DNA of 64,000 nt from Azophilus sp965247035 (GCA_965247035.1 CBDFGJ010000001.1:1488001-1552000), one strand, 5' to 3'. Shown: positions 53,223-63,061, numbered from the stretch's first letter. Notes: generated from the sequence alone by a model not told the origin. Program-made: numbers and translations.

Positions 53223-54005
53223 TTAGAGATTGAGGCCGTGTATTTCAGACAAGATGTGTTGATTCATGCCCCCATCGACAGCCAGGTTGGCACCTCGCAT
53301 CCAATCGCTACCGTCGCTACACAGGAATGCCACGACCGGGGCGATATCTTGCGGCGAACCTGGCCGATCCATGATTTCCATGTCTTTCTCGGCACGCTCG
53401 CCCAACGTCTCCAGAAAATCCTTAAGAATAGGCGTATCGACAGGTCCCGGGCTTACGCAGTTCATTCGAATTCCTCTATCTCGCCAGGTCCAACGATTCA
53501 TTATGGTCCAAATGACCAGCACTTCCTTGGAAAAGAAATAGCTTCGAGCCCCTTCAATCGAGTGCTTATCGCAAAACACAGAAACGCTGTCGAAATTATT
53601 CTCTTTAATAAATGCCAAACAGGATTCGACGCTTTGTGCCCATCCACTGCCGGCCAGCGATGCCATGTTGACGATTGAAGCACCGTCATTCAGGTTGCCT
53701 ATCATCTTCTCGGTTAACCTTCGTAAACCCAATACATTGACTTTGAGCACCAATTCCGGTGACGCAGTGGGTGGCAAGCCGGCGATATTGCACAGAGCAT
53801 CAATATTGTCGCCAATGTCGGCTACAGCCAAGTCAATTGATGCCGGATCCGAAAGATCGGCTTTCACAAATCGGTCCACAGCCTCGGAGGCTGAATTCCT
53901 GTCCACTCCAACAACAGTAGCTCCGTGCTGTTTCAGGACCCGACAAGTTTCGGCACCAATACCGGACGCTGCGCCCGTTACCACAATGGTCTTGTTCTCA
54001 AGCAT
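53223..54005 (-). CDS. Short-chain dehydrogenase/reductase, 3-alpha-hydroxysteroid-dehydrogenase-like
   Basis: A 260-residue SDR with GAASGIGAE (cofactor loop), VDRNS after strand 2 (Asp suggests NAD), NIAG, catalytic Ser in MASLAGSG, and Tyr-x3-Lys in SYFFSKEVLV. The long insert between Ser and Tyr and the ending GANLAVDGGMN fit the 3-alpha-hydroxysteroid/carbonyl reductase group. Its start overlaps the stop of the OsmC gene by eight bases. The substrate is probably an alcohol derived from an aromatic compound. Confidence 0.87.
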   Translation of the reverse strand: MLENKTIVVTGAASGIGAETCRVLKQHGATVVGVDRNSASEAVDRFVKADLSDPASIDLAVADIGDNIDALCNIAGLPPTASPELVLKVNVLGLRRLTEKMIGNLNDGASIVNMASLAGSGWAQSVESCLAFIKENNFDSVSVFCDKHSIEGARSYFFSKEVLVIWTIMNRWTWRDRGIRMNCVSPGPVDTPILKDFLETLGERAEKDMEIMDRPGSPQDIAPVVAFLCSDGSDWMRGANLAVDGGMNQHILSEIHGLNL

Positions 54006-55161
54006 GTAAGTCTCCTGTCTGAATATGTATATCGTTCATTGACCGACAAGCCGCGTGCAGAAAACAGGTTTGCTCCGACATATCTACGATATCCTGTGCG
54101 GTCGCCAGCGACTCTGTTGATTCGATATAAACATGTGTCTCGATAGCACGGCACTCGTTATTGACCCGGCCGAAGCCGCTGTCCTGAGCTACTGCGTAGT
54201 CTTGCAATTCTTTCTTGGTGATACCGGCATATCGACCAATCTGCGTCATGAAACAAAACGCGACTCCGGCGGAGACCAGCATGTTAGCTGATGGCGCATC
54301 ACCGTCACCGTTGCTACGTTCACAAGTGAATCCGAACACGCTACCTACCGGCTTAAATATCTGTACGCGTATGCTGTGGAGTCCGTTTTGATCCAGCGTG
54401 AGCGACGAGCGGATGTGCAACTCGCGCTTCTGATGCTCCTTCATCGCGGCACCAGCGCCGTGATCTTGATCGAAGACAGAGTCTGTTTCATCGAGTTTGC
54501 TTACGCCAATACTTTCAGGTGAATGTGATTTATCCCGTTGAAAGTTTCTAAATAACAGAATGGGGGAGTCAGTCGCCGCCAGTTCGAGTTGTTTAACTTT
54601 TCCGGTTGGCTGACTCTCGCCGTTTATGTTCAACGAGAAAGAGTTGGCAAGAGATTCGCGCATTAATGTGTTCATTGGCGAGCTTGCGATTGCTTCCCGA
54701 ACCACGATCTCCAGGTCCTGCTTGAGCCCGGTCACATCTGCCTCTACAAAGCACTCTACAGGCAATGCACCGGCTGTCATCGTGCCACGCAATGCTGACC
54801 CTACCATTGTGTAGCGGTTGTCCAAGATTATTGTGAGCGCTGCGTATGAAGCGCTCTCGTGCTCAAGACGCGTTTGCACGGCATCCGCGAAACCGCTGGC
54901 CATGCCTGCAGAAAAATAGGCCAACGGCGGGGGCGCAAGATCTGTTCCGTTTAGATAAGGTCCTTCGTCACAGACAAGTCTCCAAGTCCTGCCGGAATTG
55001 GAATCCGCAACTAGAGCCTCTTTTTGCATACCTTCCAGGGCACGCGCAACAGTCCGGAAAGCAGAAATATCATTGCCTGGCGACGGAGTCTGAAGACCTT
55101 TAATCCTGATCGGAAAGGCAAGGGGCGTGTCTCCATAGTCTTCGATGCATTGTTTGTTCAT
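53998..55161 (-). CDS. OsmC-family protein
   Basis: A 387-residue protein read from ATG 55161, just after the pobA fragment stop. The C-terminal half shows the OsmC pattern: ANMLVSAGVAFCFMTQIGRY with a Cys, AIETHVYIESTES, and a second Cys region (SEQTCFLHAACR). The N-terminal half (PPPLAYFSAGMASGFADA) looks like a related domain, giving about twice the length of ordinary OsmC/Ohr proteins (140 residues). OsmC/Ohr proteins reduce organic peroxides through two Cys residues. The length and the aromatic cluster suggest a special role, which remains unknown. Confidence 0.75.
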   Translation of the reverse strand: MNKQCIEDYGDTPLAFPIRIKGLQTPSPGNDISAFRTVARALEGMQKEALVADSNSGRTWRLVCDEGPYLNGTDLAPPPLAYFSAGMASGFADAVQTRLEHESASYAALTIILDNRYTMVGSALRGTMTAGALPVECFVEADVTGLKQDLEIVVREAIASSPMNTLMRESLANSFSLNINGESQPTGKVKQLELAATDSPILLFRNFQRDKSHSPESIGVSKLDETDSVFDQDHGAGAAMKEHQKRELHIRSSLTLDQNGLHSIRVQIFKPVGSVFGFTCERSNGDGDAPSANMLVSAGVAFCFMTQIGRYAGITKKELQDYAVAQDSGFGRVNNECRAIETHVYIESTESLATAQDIVDMSEQTCFLHAACRSMNDIHIQTGDLHA

Positions 55162-55165
55162 AGAA

Positions 55166-55930
55166 TCAACCGAAGGGCAGCCCGACATATTGTTCGCACA
55201 AGTTTCGTATGGCAATTTCGTTGCTGGCGATAAACTCGAGTTCACTTTCTTGAAGCCGAAGGTCAATGTCCGTCTGATTTGGAAAACGATGCAGCAAGTT
55301 TGTCAAATACCATGACATACGAACCGCACCCCAGACGCGCTTGAGGGCGGCTGCCGAATACGCTTCGAGGTAGCCATTGTTTCCCTCATTGTAGTGGTGT
55401 ATCAATCCTCGTGACAAGTAATAAACATCCGACACGGCGAGATTGAGACCCTTTGCGCCTGTAGGCGGGACAATATGAGCCGAGTCGCCCGCCAGGAAGA
55501 GGCTACCGTAGCTCATTGGTTCGCAAACGAAGCTGCGCTGTGGCGCAATAGACTTTTCAATTGATGGCCCGGTTACAATCTGGCCAGCGATTTCTTTTGG
55601 AAATCTCACTTTAAGTTCCTCCCAGAACCGTTCATCGGACCATTCGTCGATGCTCTCGTCCGCGTCGCACTGAATGTAGTACCGGCTGAGCATCTGGTTC
55701 CGTTGGGAGGCGAGTGCGAAACCACGAGGGTGGTTCGCGTAGACAATATGCTCGAGAGGCGGAGTTTCCGACATGATGCCGAGCCAACCAAACGGATAGA
55801 CCTTCTCGAACTCTCTGCGAACATTCGGCGGAATGGTTTGTCGACTCACTCCATGGAATCCATCACATCCTGCGATGTAATCACAGCCGATACGCTGAGA
55901 GCTATTGTCAAATCTGGTGTCTGACGACAT
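55166..55930 (-). pseudogene. pobA: pobA (4-hydroxybenzoate 3-monooxygenase), 3' part only
   Basis: The frame encodes the last two thirds of PobA: CDYIAGCDGFHGVSRQ, YPFGWLGIMSETPPLEHIVY, FAEPM-like VCEPMSYGSLFLAGDSAHIVPP with the FAD-binding GDSAHI, TGAKGLNLAVSDV and YVGLPF. The N-terminal roughly 140 residues with the GxGxxG FAD motif are missing. The break is at the edge of the IS256-family remnant. PobA makes protocatechuate, the substrate of LigAB, so the loss cuts the upper supply step. Confidence 0.85.
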
Positions 55931-55932
55931 GG

Positions 55933-56869
55933 CTATGCGGCGTCCCTGTTGACCTCAGTCTGCTCAACTCCGCCTTTAAGCTTCACTCCTTCAATCACCT
56001 TCGCCAAGTGTTTGAAGCCCCTCAACTTCCTCCAATTCATCTCTGCACATTCTCCCATCTTGAAGATCATTGTCAACATGGTCTTTCGGGTCACACATCC
56101 CTTCGCCTGTTTTGTTCGATGGCGGATCGCGGCGAAGCTCGACTCGATCACATTCGTCGTCCGGATGTGCGTCCAGCGTTCTGCAGGAAAGTCATAGAAC
56201 GCCAATAAACTCTCCCGGTCTTTCCGCAAGCACTCAGCCGCTTTAGGGCACTTCGCCTCAAAGCGCCTCACAAAGCCGTCAAAGGCCTCCTCAGCGTCCG
56301 CTCGCGCTTGCCGCGCCATCCAGATGTCCTTTAGCCCTTCCTTGGCCTTCTCCTGCACGCCCTTCGGCAAGTGGTTCAGCACGTTTTGGCTCTTATGCAT
56401 CCAGCAACGCTGGGTCGCCGTTGCAGGATACACCTCGTCAATTGCCGCCCAAAATCCCAGCGCGCCATCACCGATAGCCAACTTCGGGGGCTTCGTCACA
56501 CCACGCTGCTTGAGCGATGACAGCACCTCGCACCAACTCCGCTTCGACTCCCGCACGCCATCCTCCATCGCCAGAAAGTGCTTCCCGCCGCGGCTATTCA
56601 CACCAATGATCACCAGGCAGCACAACTTGCCATCATCGCCCCGTAGGCCGCTGTAGATACCATCCGCCCAGATATACACCCAATCATCAGCCAACGATCT
56701 TTGCCGCCAGCGCGTACTCCACTTCCCACCGCTTCTTCAGGCGGCCTACCACATTGGCTGATAAGCCCTTCGCCTCCGGTCCAACAATCGCTTCCAATGC
56801 AGACTGCATTTGACCTGTGGACACACCCCTCAAATACAACCACGGGATGGCCGCTTCCAGGATCGACAA
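55933..56869 (-). mobile_element. IS256-family transposase remnant
   Basis: Mutator-type transposase sequence in two frames. From 56869 the first reads LYLRGVSTGQMQSALEAIVG, then PEAKGLSANVVGRLKKRWE. A one-base shift near 56690 gives DDWVYIWADGIYSGLR, VIIGVNSRGGKHFLAM, DGALGFWAAI, RCWMHKSQNVLNHLP and IRTTNVIESSFAAIRHR. The N-terminal about 120 residues and both element ends are missing. It is fused on one side to pobA and on the other to a nitroreductase, so deletions probably extended out of the element. Confidence 0.85.
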
Positions 56870-57218
56870 AGACCAACAAAATCACTGGCGCACCGGTCAA
56901 ATTATCCAGCATCTGAGCAGGTACCTGAGTTGCCGCCACGTCGGTCTCGCTTGCCTGGCTGGGATGAATGGTGTTCATTGGCGCTTCACCGGCCTTGACC
57001 TGAGCAACATAGCGCTGCATTTGCGGTTCGATCAGCTCACGCAGTCGTGCTCGCGAGGATGCTTCGCGCACCACCAACACCTTCCAGCCCTGCCGGTTTC
57101 CGCCGCTGGGGGCAAATCTCGCCTCTTCCAAAATCTTGGCAATGGTCTCGTCACTGACCTGCTGATCAGTAAACTCCCGCGCAGCGAAAGTCGTGCGCAT
57201 GACCTCATACAACTCCAT
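56859..57218 (-). pseudogene. Nitroreductase-family protein, N-terminal fragment
   Basis: The first 120 residues of a nitroreductase-fold flavoprotein: EVMRTTFAAREFTDQQVSDE, ILEEARFAPSGGNRQGWKVL (FMN-binding) and TGAPVILLVFVDPG. The frame then enters IS256 transposase sequence in a different register. The C-terminal half, needed for dimerisation and FMN binding, is lost. It is preceded by a plausible start at 57218 (ATG after GGGAGAGG). The native function is unknown. Confidence 0.75.
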
Positions 57219-57444
57219 AAGCCTCTCCCTTCAAATTCGCAGCAGCGCAAGATCATAGCCTTCGCCAGTAAACAAAAGCGAATCCGGATGGGTACAACAA
57301 TGGTTGCGGCAATAAGTAGAGAAACACGGATAGTAGCCACTAGAATGCTCACACAAACCCGTTCAGCATTCCGAATGGTTACTGCAGTTACCTGATCAAT
57401 TACGCACCGTGTTCAGGCTGAAGCCACATTGTCGACGGCGCTGC

Positions 57445-59127
57445 TTATTCATCTCCCCAAGGCCCTCTGAGATCACCTTCTGGGAGTATTACGTTGTTAT
57501 CAACTGAATACTGCAACCATCGCAATTTCATTTCCTGAAAAATGGATGGCATTTCCAACGCAAGATTTTTTGTTTCACCGGGATCTTTAGCCAGATTAAA
57601 TAACTCCCACTTTTCTTGCCCGTTGGGTCCGGCCACCCACACAAGCTTCCAATCTTGGTAGCGCACCGCTCTGCCACCGAAGATCTCCCACCCGAACACC
57701 TCTTCATCTGAATGCACTTTAGTCGTGGAACCCGCTAACAACCTCTTCATTGAACGGCCCTTCATCGGGAGCACTTCGCGTCCTTCAAACGTTTTAACAG
57801 GTGGCTCCACTCCAGCGATGTCCAGAATCGTAGGCATTATGTCTTTTACGGTAGCAATCGAATGACTTACGGAGCCAGCGCCTTTGACAGACGAACCACT
57901 CGCAATCAACGGAGCTCGTATTCCCCCTTCACTTGGGTGCGCCTTCCATAACCGAAACGGTGAGGCACTTGCCTGCGCCCATCCTGGCCCGTAGTAAACG
58001 TAAGATCCTTCTCGGCCCATTTGTTCGTAACTGTGATCAAAGGTACGTTCAATCCAATCATCGCCGCCCAGGTTAAATCGATTATTTCCTTCGGCGCCAT
58101 TATCCGACATAACGATAACAAGTGTGTTTTCGAGCTCTCCGGCCTCCTGTAAATACTTGATCAAACGACCAAAGTTATCGTCCACCAATTCAAGCATCGC
58201 TGCGTAAATCTCCATTTTTTTTGATTGAACGCGCTTTGCACTCTCATCAAGCGAATCCCAGGGCTGCACGGTCGGCGAACCAGGGCTTGGGGCAAGGCTC
58301 CCAGGTAAAATTCCGCGTTCGACGACACCGTTAACACGCTGATCTCTCAACGCATCATAGCCTTGGTCATAGGTTCCAGCGTAAAGATCCATCGCTTCTT
58401 CAGGCACCTGCAAAGGCCAATGGACAGCTGTATAGGATAGGTAGGCGAAAAAAGGCTCCGCCCGATTTCGATCATTCTCAACGTACTCAATGATTTTGTC
58501 GGTGTAAAAAATCGTGGAATAGAAGCCGTTAGGTAAATGCTCAACAAGTTCTCCATCCTCGCGATAGGGAGCATCTGCAAAACGACCTACCAAACCCATT
58601 TTGTCACTGAAGTGGCTGGCACCACCGAGCAAAAGAGCAAAGGATCTGTCAAACCCCCTGGCTGCAGGGCTTGAATCTTCATCAGCACCAAGGTGCCATT
58701 TCCCTGCCATATACGTGCGGTAACCCGACTGTCTCAGCACTTCGGGAAGCGAAGCTACATTTGTCCCAAGTCGGCCCTCATATCCTGGTCGACCGCGCTG
58801 ATTTTCAGCAATATGCTCAAGCATGGTGCCGTTTCCCGAGAGGTGATGATCCATCCCGGAAAGCAGCATTGACCTTGTTGGGGCGCAATTCGGAGAAACG
58901 TAAAAGCTGGAAAATCTGAGTCCATCTCTCGCCAGGTCATCAAGGTTTGGCGTTCGAATTTCACTTCCATAACTCCCTAGGTCCGTGAACCCTAGATCGT
59001 CAATGACAACAAGAAGAACATTCGGCGGTGTTTGAGCGTTCTTTTCCGGTTCGTTTGTGTCAATGGAACAACTCGACACACAGGCGGCCACAAGAGTGGC
59101 CGCTATTAAATAAAATATACATTGCAT
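57445..59127 (-). CDS. Type I sulfatase, secreted lipoprotein
   Basis: A 560-residue arylsulfatase-like enzyme. A lipoprotein-type signal peptide (VAACVSSC) is followed by the metal-binding VVIDDLGFTDLG (Asp43, Asp44). The formylglycine motif is C81-A-P-T-R in NCAPTRSMLLSG, then GKWHLG, and MSDNGAEGNN supplies the second metal site. Cys81 would be converted to formylglycine by a maturase not present here. The enzyme would hydrolyse sulfate esters at the cell surface. It lies 13 bases after the receptor at 59141 on the same strand, so the two are an operon for a sulfated substrate. Confidence 0.92.
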   Translation of the reverse strand: MQCIFYLIAATLVAACVSSCSIDTNEPEKNAQTPPNVLLVVIDDLGFTDLGSYGSEIRTPNLDDLARDGLRFSSFYVSPNCAPTRSMLLSGMDHHLSGNGTMLEHIAENQRGRPGYEGRLGTNVASLPEVLRQSGYRTYMAGKWHLGADEDSSPAARGFDRSFALLLGGASHFSDKMGLVGRFADAPYREDGELVEHLPNGFYSTIFYTDKIIEYVENDRNRAEPFFAYLSYTAVHWPLQVPEEAMDLYAGTYDQGYDALRDQRVNGVVERGILPGSLAPSPGSPTVQPWDSLDESAKRVQSKKMEIYAAMLELVDDNFGRLIKYLQEAGELENTLVIVMSDNGAEGNNRFNLGGDDWIERTFDHSYEQMGREGSYVYYGPGWAQASASPFRLWKAHPSEGGIRAPLIASGSSVKGAGSVSHSIATVKDIMPTILDIAGVEPPVKTFEGREVLPMKGRSMKRLLAGSTTKVHSDEEVFGWEIFGGRAVRYQDWKLVWVAGPNGQEKWELFNLAKDPGETKNLALEMPSIFQEMKLRWLQYSVDNNVILPEGDLRGPWGDE

Positions 59128-59140
59128 CCGGATTTAGACC

Positions 59141-61648
59141 TTATTCTCCAAACCTGTATACCGCTTGCGCATACAACTCCCTTGGGCGGCCTAGGCTTGC
59201 GAAGGCGCTTCCAGAATCAGACTGCGTCCTGCCGATGGTAGAGTACTCTTCATCAGCCAAGTTCCTGGCACCTATCGATATTTCCCAATTTTCCTTCGCC
59301 GTAACATAGGACACCTTCGCGTTCAGCAGTGAGTAACTATCTTCTGCATTCCTGGGGCTGTTCTCGATTGTATAAAATTGCTCATCTGTGAAGATCCAAT
59401 CCAAACGCGAAGTAATATACGCACCAGAATCCAGGTTAATCGAGTGATTCACACCTGCTGAAAACTGCAGATCAGGCGCATAGGGCAACTCGTTCGAAGT
59501 TGTAATCGTGGTTCTTGTATTGTCGGCGCCTGTATTCAAGGAACCACCAACAATGCTGTCAAGTTCTGCATCGAGATAACCCAGCGCAAAATCGAAACGT
59601 AGCGTATCTGTTGCTAGAATATTCAGCTCGACCTCGAGCCCGCTAATGGTCGCCTCGCCCAAATTGGATGTGTTCGGCGCACCATTCAGCGCGGGATCGC
59701 TGAACTGAATTTGCATATCTTCATAGCTGGACGTAAAGACCGCCACATTCAACCGTGCGCGGCCTTCCCACCATGTCGATTTAATCCCCAACTCAAATGA
59801 ATCGACGGTCTCTATCCCGAACGCCACCGTATCGAGCGGCGGAATACCCGCCGGAAGACCGGGGAAGCGTACTGGCCAGCTGCCATCACGGAAACCATCT
59901 GCATACTGTCCGTATACCATTACGTTGCTGGATACATCCCACGCCAGATTCACCAGAAAGTTCATCTCTGTTTCAGACTGCGAGTCAGATCTGGCCACGG
60001 AGAACCACGGCGCAGCTTGGTCACCCCGGAACAGACCCAGATCAATGTCTTTTTCATTATCGGTAAAGCGAGCACCTACAGTTAAACTGACTGCATCGCT
60101 CATATCATAGGTAAATTGCCCGTACGCAGCCTTGGAAGTGTTATCGATTTCGCGTTCGATGGACTGAAGGAAGGGCAGGAACGATGCTGCAGGTGGCGCC
60201 CCGGCAGGAGGCAGTAACGGTGCCACCAAAGACACCATCTGAACTCCATCCTCTTGGAAATAATATAGCCCAGCGACATAAGTCAGTTTGTCACTCATAC
60301 TTCCTGTTAGCTGAAGCTCCTGGGAGAGCTGATCCTGACTGAACTCATCGTTGATATTGTGAAAGATAACAAACGGAGTGAAGTCGTTGTCGTTATTGAA
60401 AGCAGCGTCCATCTCGCGGTAAGCAGAAGTCGCTGTCAGCGTTCCTATGCCAGTCTCCCAAGTGAGCACCAAAGAAGCGCCCCCTTGATCCAGCTCCTGC
60501 TCAGGATTAATTCGATTGCCGTTGCGGTCTACCCACACGCTGTTCACTGCGTCATTCCCCAAGACATGGGCGTTTCCAAAACAGTCTAAACTGGTATTGA
60601 CCAACGCAGGATTGCTGCAGGTCGCGGTATCGGGCGACACGAATGCAGCTGGAGGTGGCGGCAACGGTGCAGCAGGATTCGGCGCGTTCAGGCCGGTATT
60701 GAACCGAAACGCACTAGGCATCGTCGATCGGCCATCTCCCTGCACATTTCCTGATCCTGGATTCAAGGACACATTACCAAGTTGAACAGGCACAATCGCC
60801 GCTGGGGGATCTCTGCGCTCAGACCAATCGACCGCAAGGTCAATCGAAAAAGTATCACTAGGATAGAAACTCAGGGCACCTCGTACACCCCAAACATCCT
60901 CTCCGCCCAAATCCAGGCTATCGTACTGTTCAGCATCAACATAACCGTCGCGTTCGCGATAGAAGCCACTGACTCTCGCTGCCGCCCGACCGGATAAGGG
61001 AAGGTTTGCAGCACCTCTGATAAATCGCAGATTTCGCTCACCTAAAGAAATTGATACCTGCCCATTTGAATTGGTAGTATCTGGTTTCTTGGAAATCAGG
61101 TTGATCGCACCACCAATCGAGTTGCGCCCGAACAGTGTGCCTTGTGGTCCACGCAGCACTTCTGCTCTTTCAAGATCCAGTAGATCCGTAAGACTCCCAA
61201 TCATGCGACCGAGATAAATCCCATCAACGTACATGCCCACTGCAGGGTCATTGTTGATATTGAAATCGCTTTGGCCAATTCCTCTTATAAATACCGTTGG
61301 TGCAGCGGTCACTCCGCTGGTTGCACCACCAGTTTGGAAATGCACATTCGGCGAAGCCGCGGCGACATCTGTTACATCAATCGCGCCCCTGTTCTCTAGC
61401 TCGTCCCCTGAAAAAGCGGAGACTGCAAGCGGTGCATCCTGCAGACCTTCTTCCACTTTACGTGCCGTGACGACTACTTCTTCGATGGCATAACGGCTAA
61501 CGCTCTGTTCCTCTGACGATGCAAAAGGTGCAATCAATGAACAAATAATTATGAAAAAAAGACTGCTATATGTGTTTGAAGATTTTTTGCGATTTCGGAC
61601 TTTGTCGCTGTCTGAATCGAGATTCGAACGATCATTGAGTTGATTCAT
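59141..61648 (-). CDS. TonB-dependent outer-membrane receptor, in operon with sulfatase
   Basis: An 835-residue receptor with ATG 61648 preceded by AGGAGGGG. It has an unusually polar 30-residue N-terminus before the signal hydrophobic core (LFFIIICSLIAPFASS), then a TonB box IEEVVVTARK. The plug motifs VFIRGIGQSDFNINNDPAVG and VLRGPQGTLFGRNSIGGAIN and a terminal YRFGE end define the family. The sulfatase is directly downstream. A perfect palindrome at 61718-61735 lies in its promoter region. Confidence 0.93.
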   Translation of the reverse strand: MNQLNDRSNLDSDSDKVRNRKKSSNTYSSLFFIIICSLIAPFASSEEQSVSRYAIEEVVVTARKVEEGLQDAPLAVSAFSGDELENRGAIDVTDVAAASPNVHFQTGGATSGVTAAPTVFIRGIGQSDFNINNDPAVGMYVDGIYLGRMIGSLTDLLDLERAEVLRGPQGTLFGRNSIGGAINLISKKPDTTNSNGQVSISLGERNLRFIRGAANLPLSGRAAARVSGFYRERDGYVDAEQYDSLDLGGEDVWGVRGALSFYPSDTFSIDLAVDWSERRDPPAAIVPVQLGNVSLNPGSGNVQGDGRSTMPSAFRFNTGLNAPNPAAPLPPPPAAFVSPDTATCSNPALVNTSLDCFGNAHVLGNDAVNSVWVDRNGNRINPEQELDQGGASLVLTWETGIGTLTATSAYREMDAAFNNDNDFTPFVIFHNINDEFSQDQLSQELQLTGSMSDKLTYVAGLYYFQEDGVQMVSLVAPLLPPAGAPPAASFLPFLQSIEREIDNTSKAAYGQFTYDMSDAVSLTVGARFTDNEKDIDLGLFRGDQAAPWFSVARSDSQSETEMNFLVNLAWDVSSNVMVYGQYADGFRDGSWPVRFPGLPAGIPPLDTVAFGIETVDSFELGIKSTWWEGRARLNVAVFTSSYEDMQIQFSDPALNGAPNTSNLGEATISGLEVELNILATDTLRFDFALGYLDAELDSIVGGSLNTGADNTRTTITTSNELPYAPDLQFSAGVNHSINLDSGAYITSRLDWIFTDEQFYTIENSPRNAEDSYSLLNAKVSYVTAKENWEISIGARNLADEEYSTIGRTQSDSGSAFASLGRPRELYAQAVYRFGE

Positions 61649-61717
61649 ATCCCCTCCTAACGGATTAGCGTTTCAAGTCAAAGCGCCTTGGATATCAAGA
61701 CTACATGAATTTATTTT

Positions 61718-61735
61718 ACAATACAACTGTATTGT
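61718..61735. promoter_or_regulatory. Perfect palindromic operator candidate upstream of receptor-sulfatase operon
   Basis: ACAATAC-AACT-GTATTGT is a perfect inverted repeat with 7-base arms and a 4-base spacer, centred about 78 bases before ATG 61648. It sits in the AT-rich region between the receptor and the IclR-side genes. Its form suits a dimeric regulator; the IclR protein at 62261 is the nearest candidate. Confidence 0.5.
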
Positions 61736-61768
61736 TATATAGTACATTTGATCGCGTTAGGTCACTCC

Positions 61769-62053
61769 ATGCCAATCACTGAGGTTAGAATCGGGCAAAA
61801 TAACTCGCTCGAAAACATCCTTTTGGCCTGGTCAGACGTTGAAGAAGTGCGAATCGGATTGGATGAATTCCAAGAACCAAATAGCGCATTGGTGCAAGGC
61901 AGGGTTTTTGGAACAGGAAGCAAGCTTCGCGAACAGGCGGCTACTGATGCGTCGGGTAACTATGGATTCAGCACGTTGAAATCAGCCACTACTCAGTGCC
62001 TACCGAAGAATCACAGAGCGCTTTGCTCAAATTGTCTTGGTGTTACGGAATGA
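61769..62053 (+). CDS. Hypothetical protein, doubtful
   Basis: A 94-codon frame from ATG 61769, opening with PITEVRIGQNNSLENILLAW, a sequence that looks protein-like. It then changes character after about residue 70 (Cys-rich end). In a different frame, NRITERFAQIV-type sequence lies downstream to about 62090. This may be a frameshifted or truncated gene. No family is recognised. The stretch from 62054 to 62260 holds no convincing gene. Confidence 0.3.
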   Translation: MPITEVRIGQNNSLENILLAWSDVEEVRIGLDEFQEPNSALVQGRVFGTGSKLREQAATDASGNYGFSTLKSATTQCLPKNHRALCSNCLGVTE

Positions 62054-62260
62054 AATCAGCGCATATCCACTGTCAAATCACCGCCCATAGCCGCAGACCC
62101 GCGCCAAGCCAGCTCTGCCCTTCGATCAATTCTTGCGTGGAGTCCAATACCGTTTGCGGCACTGCGCAAAACCCCGTTATCGATTTTTCTCGGGTGGCTG
62201 AAGCCATCAGAGCCGGTTTCATAGCACAATACAACATCGCGCTTCCAAGGAATAACCACA

Positions 62261-63061
62261 ATGCCAGCATCTAAAACTCTCGCCACGGCTGGAGGCGAAA
62301 CCAGCTTAAAAGTTCAGGTCATTGCCCGCGCTGCAAAAATCCTGAAATCTTTGGAAAATGAACCGAACGGCCTTAGCCTGGGTCAGATCGCGCTTCAGGT
62401 CGAACTGCCACGTTCGACCGTACAACGCATCGTAAAAGCGCTATCTAATGAACAATTCCTCATCTCGGCTACACCGACGTCCAAAGTGAAACTTGGTCCC
62501 GCGCTGATTCGCCTCGCCAGAGCTACTAACCTAGGCATTTCTCAATTTGTTAAACCCTATTTGGAATCACTGGGGCGTTCGCTCGAAGAAACGATAGATC
62601 TCTCAGTTATGGAGGGTTCGGGTGCTGTCTTCCTCGACCAAATTCCAGGTTCGCACCGTTTGCGAGCGGTTTCAGCTATCGGCGAGCGATTTCCCTTGCA
62701 TTGCACCGCCTGTGGTAAATCTCTGTTAGCCACACTACCTACCTCAAATTTATACGCCTTCCTCGACACAACATTAGAGTCATTTACGCCGAACACAATA
62801 ACGACCAGAGGGGCGCTAAAGAAAGAAATAGACAAAATACGAAGCACTGGTGTAGCGCTGGATGACGAGGAACACACTGAAGGTATCAGTGCAGTGAGTG
62901 TCTCCTTCGAAGATCCTGTCGGGCGGGTCTACGCCATTTCAATTCCTGCACCAACAACGCGATTCAAGCGCGATCAGAAAAAGTTCAGAAATGCTCTTGT
63001 AGAGTGCAGGAACGTAATCGTCGCTGAATTGAATTCGGACAGGCAAAACAAATCTGGGTAA
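62261..63061 (+). CDS. IclR-family transcriptional regulator
   Basis: A 266-residue regulator. The N-terminal winged helix spans about residues 17-75 (ARAAKILKSLENEPNGLSLG, VELPRSTVQRIVKAL). The effector domain shows GSGAVFLDQIPGSHRLRAVS, GERFPLHCTACGKSLLA, GVALDDEEHTEGISAVSV and IPAPTTRF. This type controls aromatic-degradation genes such as pca and pob operons. It is divergent from the SDR at 63100 in the sense that their ends face each other, and the receptor-sulfatase operon lies on its other side. The palindrome at 61718 could be its operator. Confidence 0.9.
   Translation: MPASKTLATAGGETSLKVQVIARAAKILKSLENEPNGLSLGQIALQVELPRSTVQRIVKALSNEQFLISATPTSKVKLGPALIRLARATNLGISQFVKPYLESLGRSLEETIDLSVMEGSGAVFLDQIPGSHRLRAVSAIGERFPLHCTACGKSLLATLPTSNLYAFLDTTLESFTPNTITTRGALKKEIDKIRSTGVALDDEEHTEGISAVSVSFEDPVGRVYAISIPAPTTRFKRDQKKFRNALVECRNVIVAELNSDRQNKSG

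Noticed and set aside
55949..56656. Plus-strand open frames across the IS256 remnant
   Set aside because: They are antisense to transposase sequence with clear family motifs.
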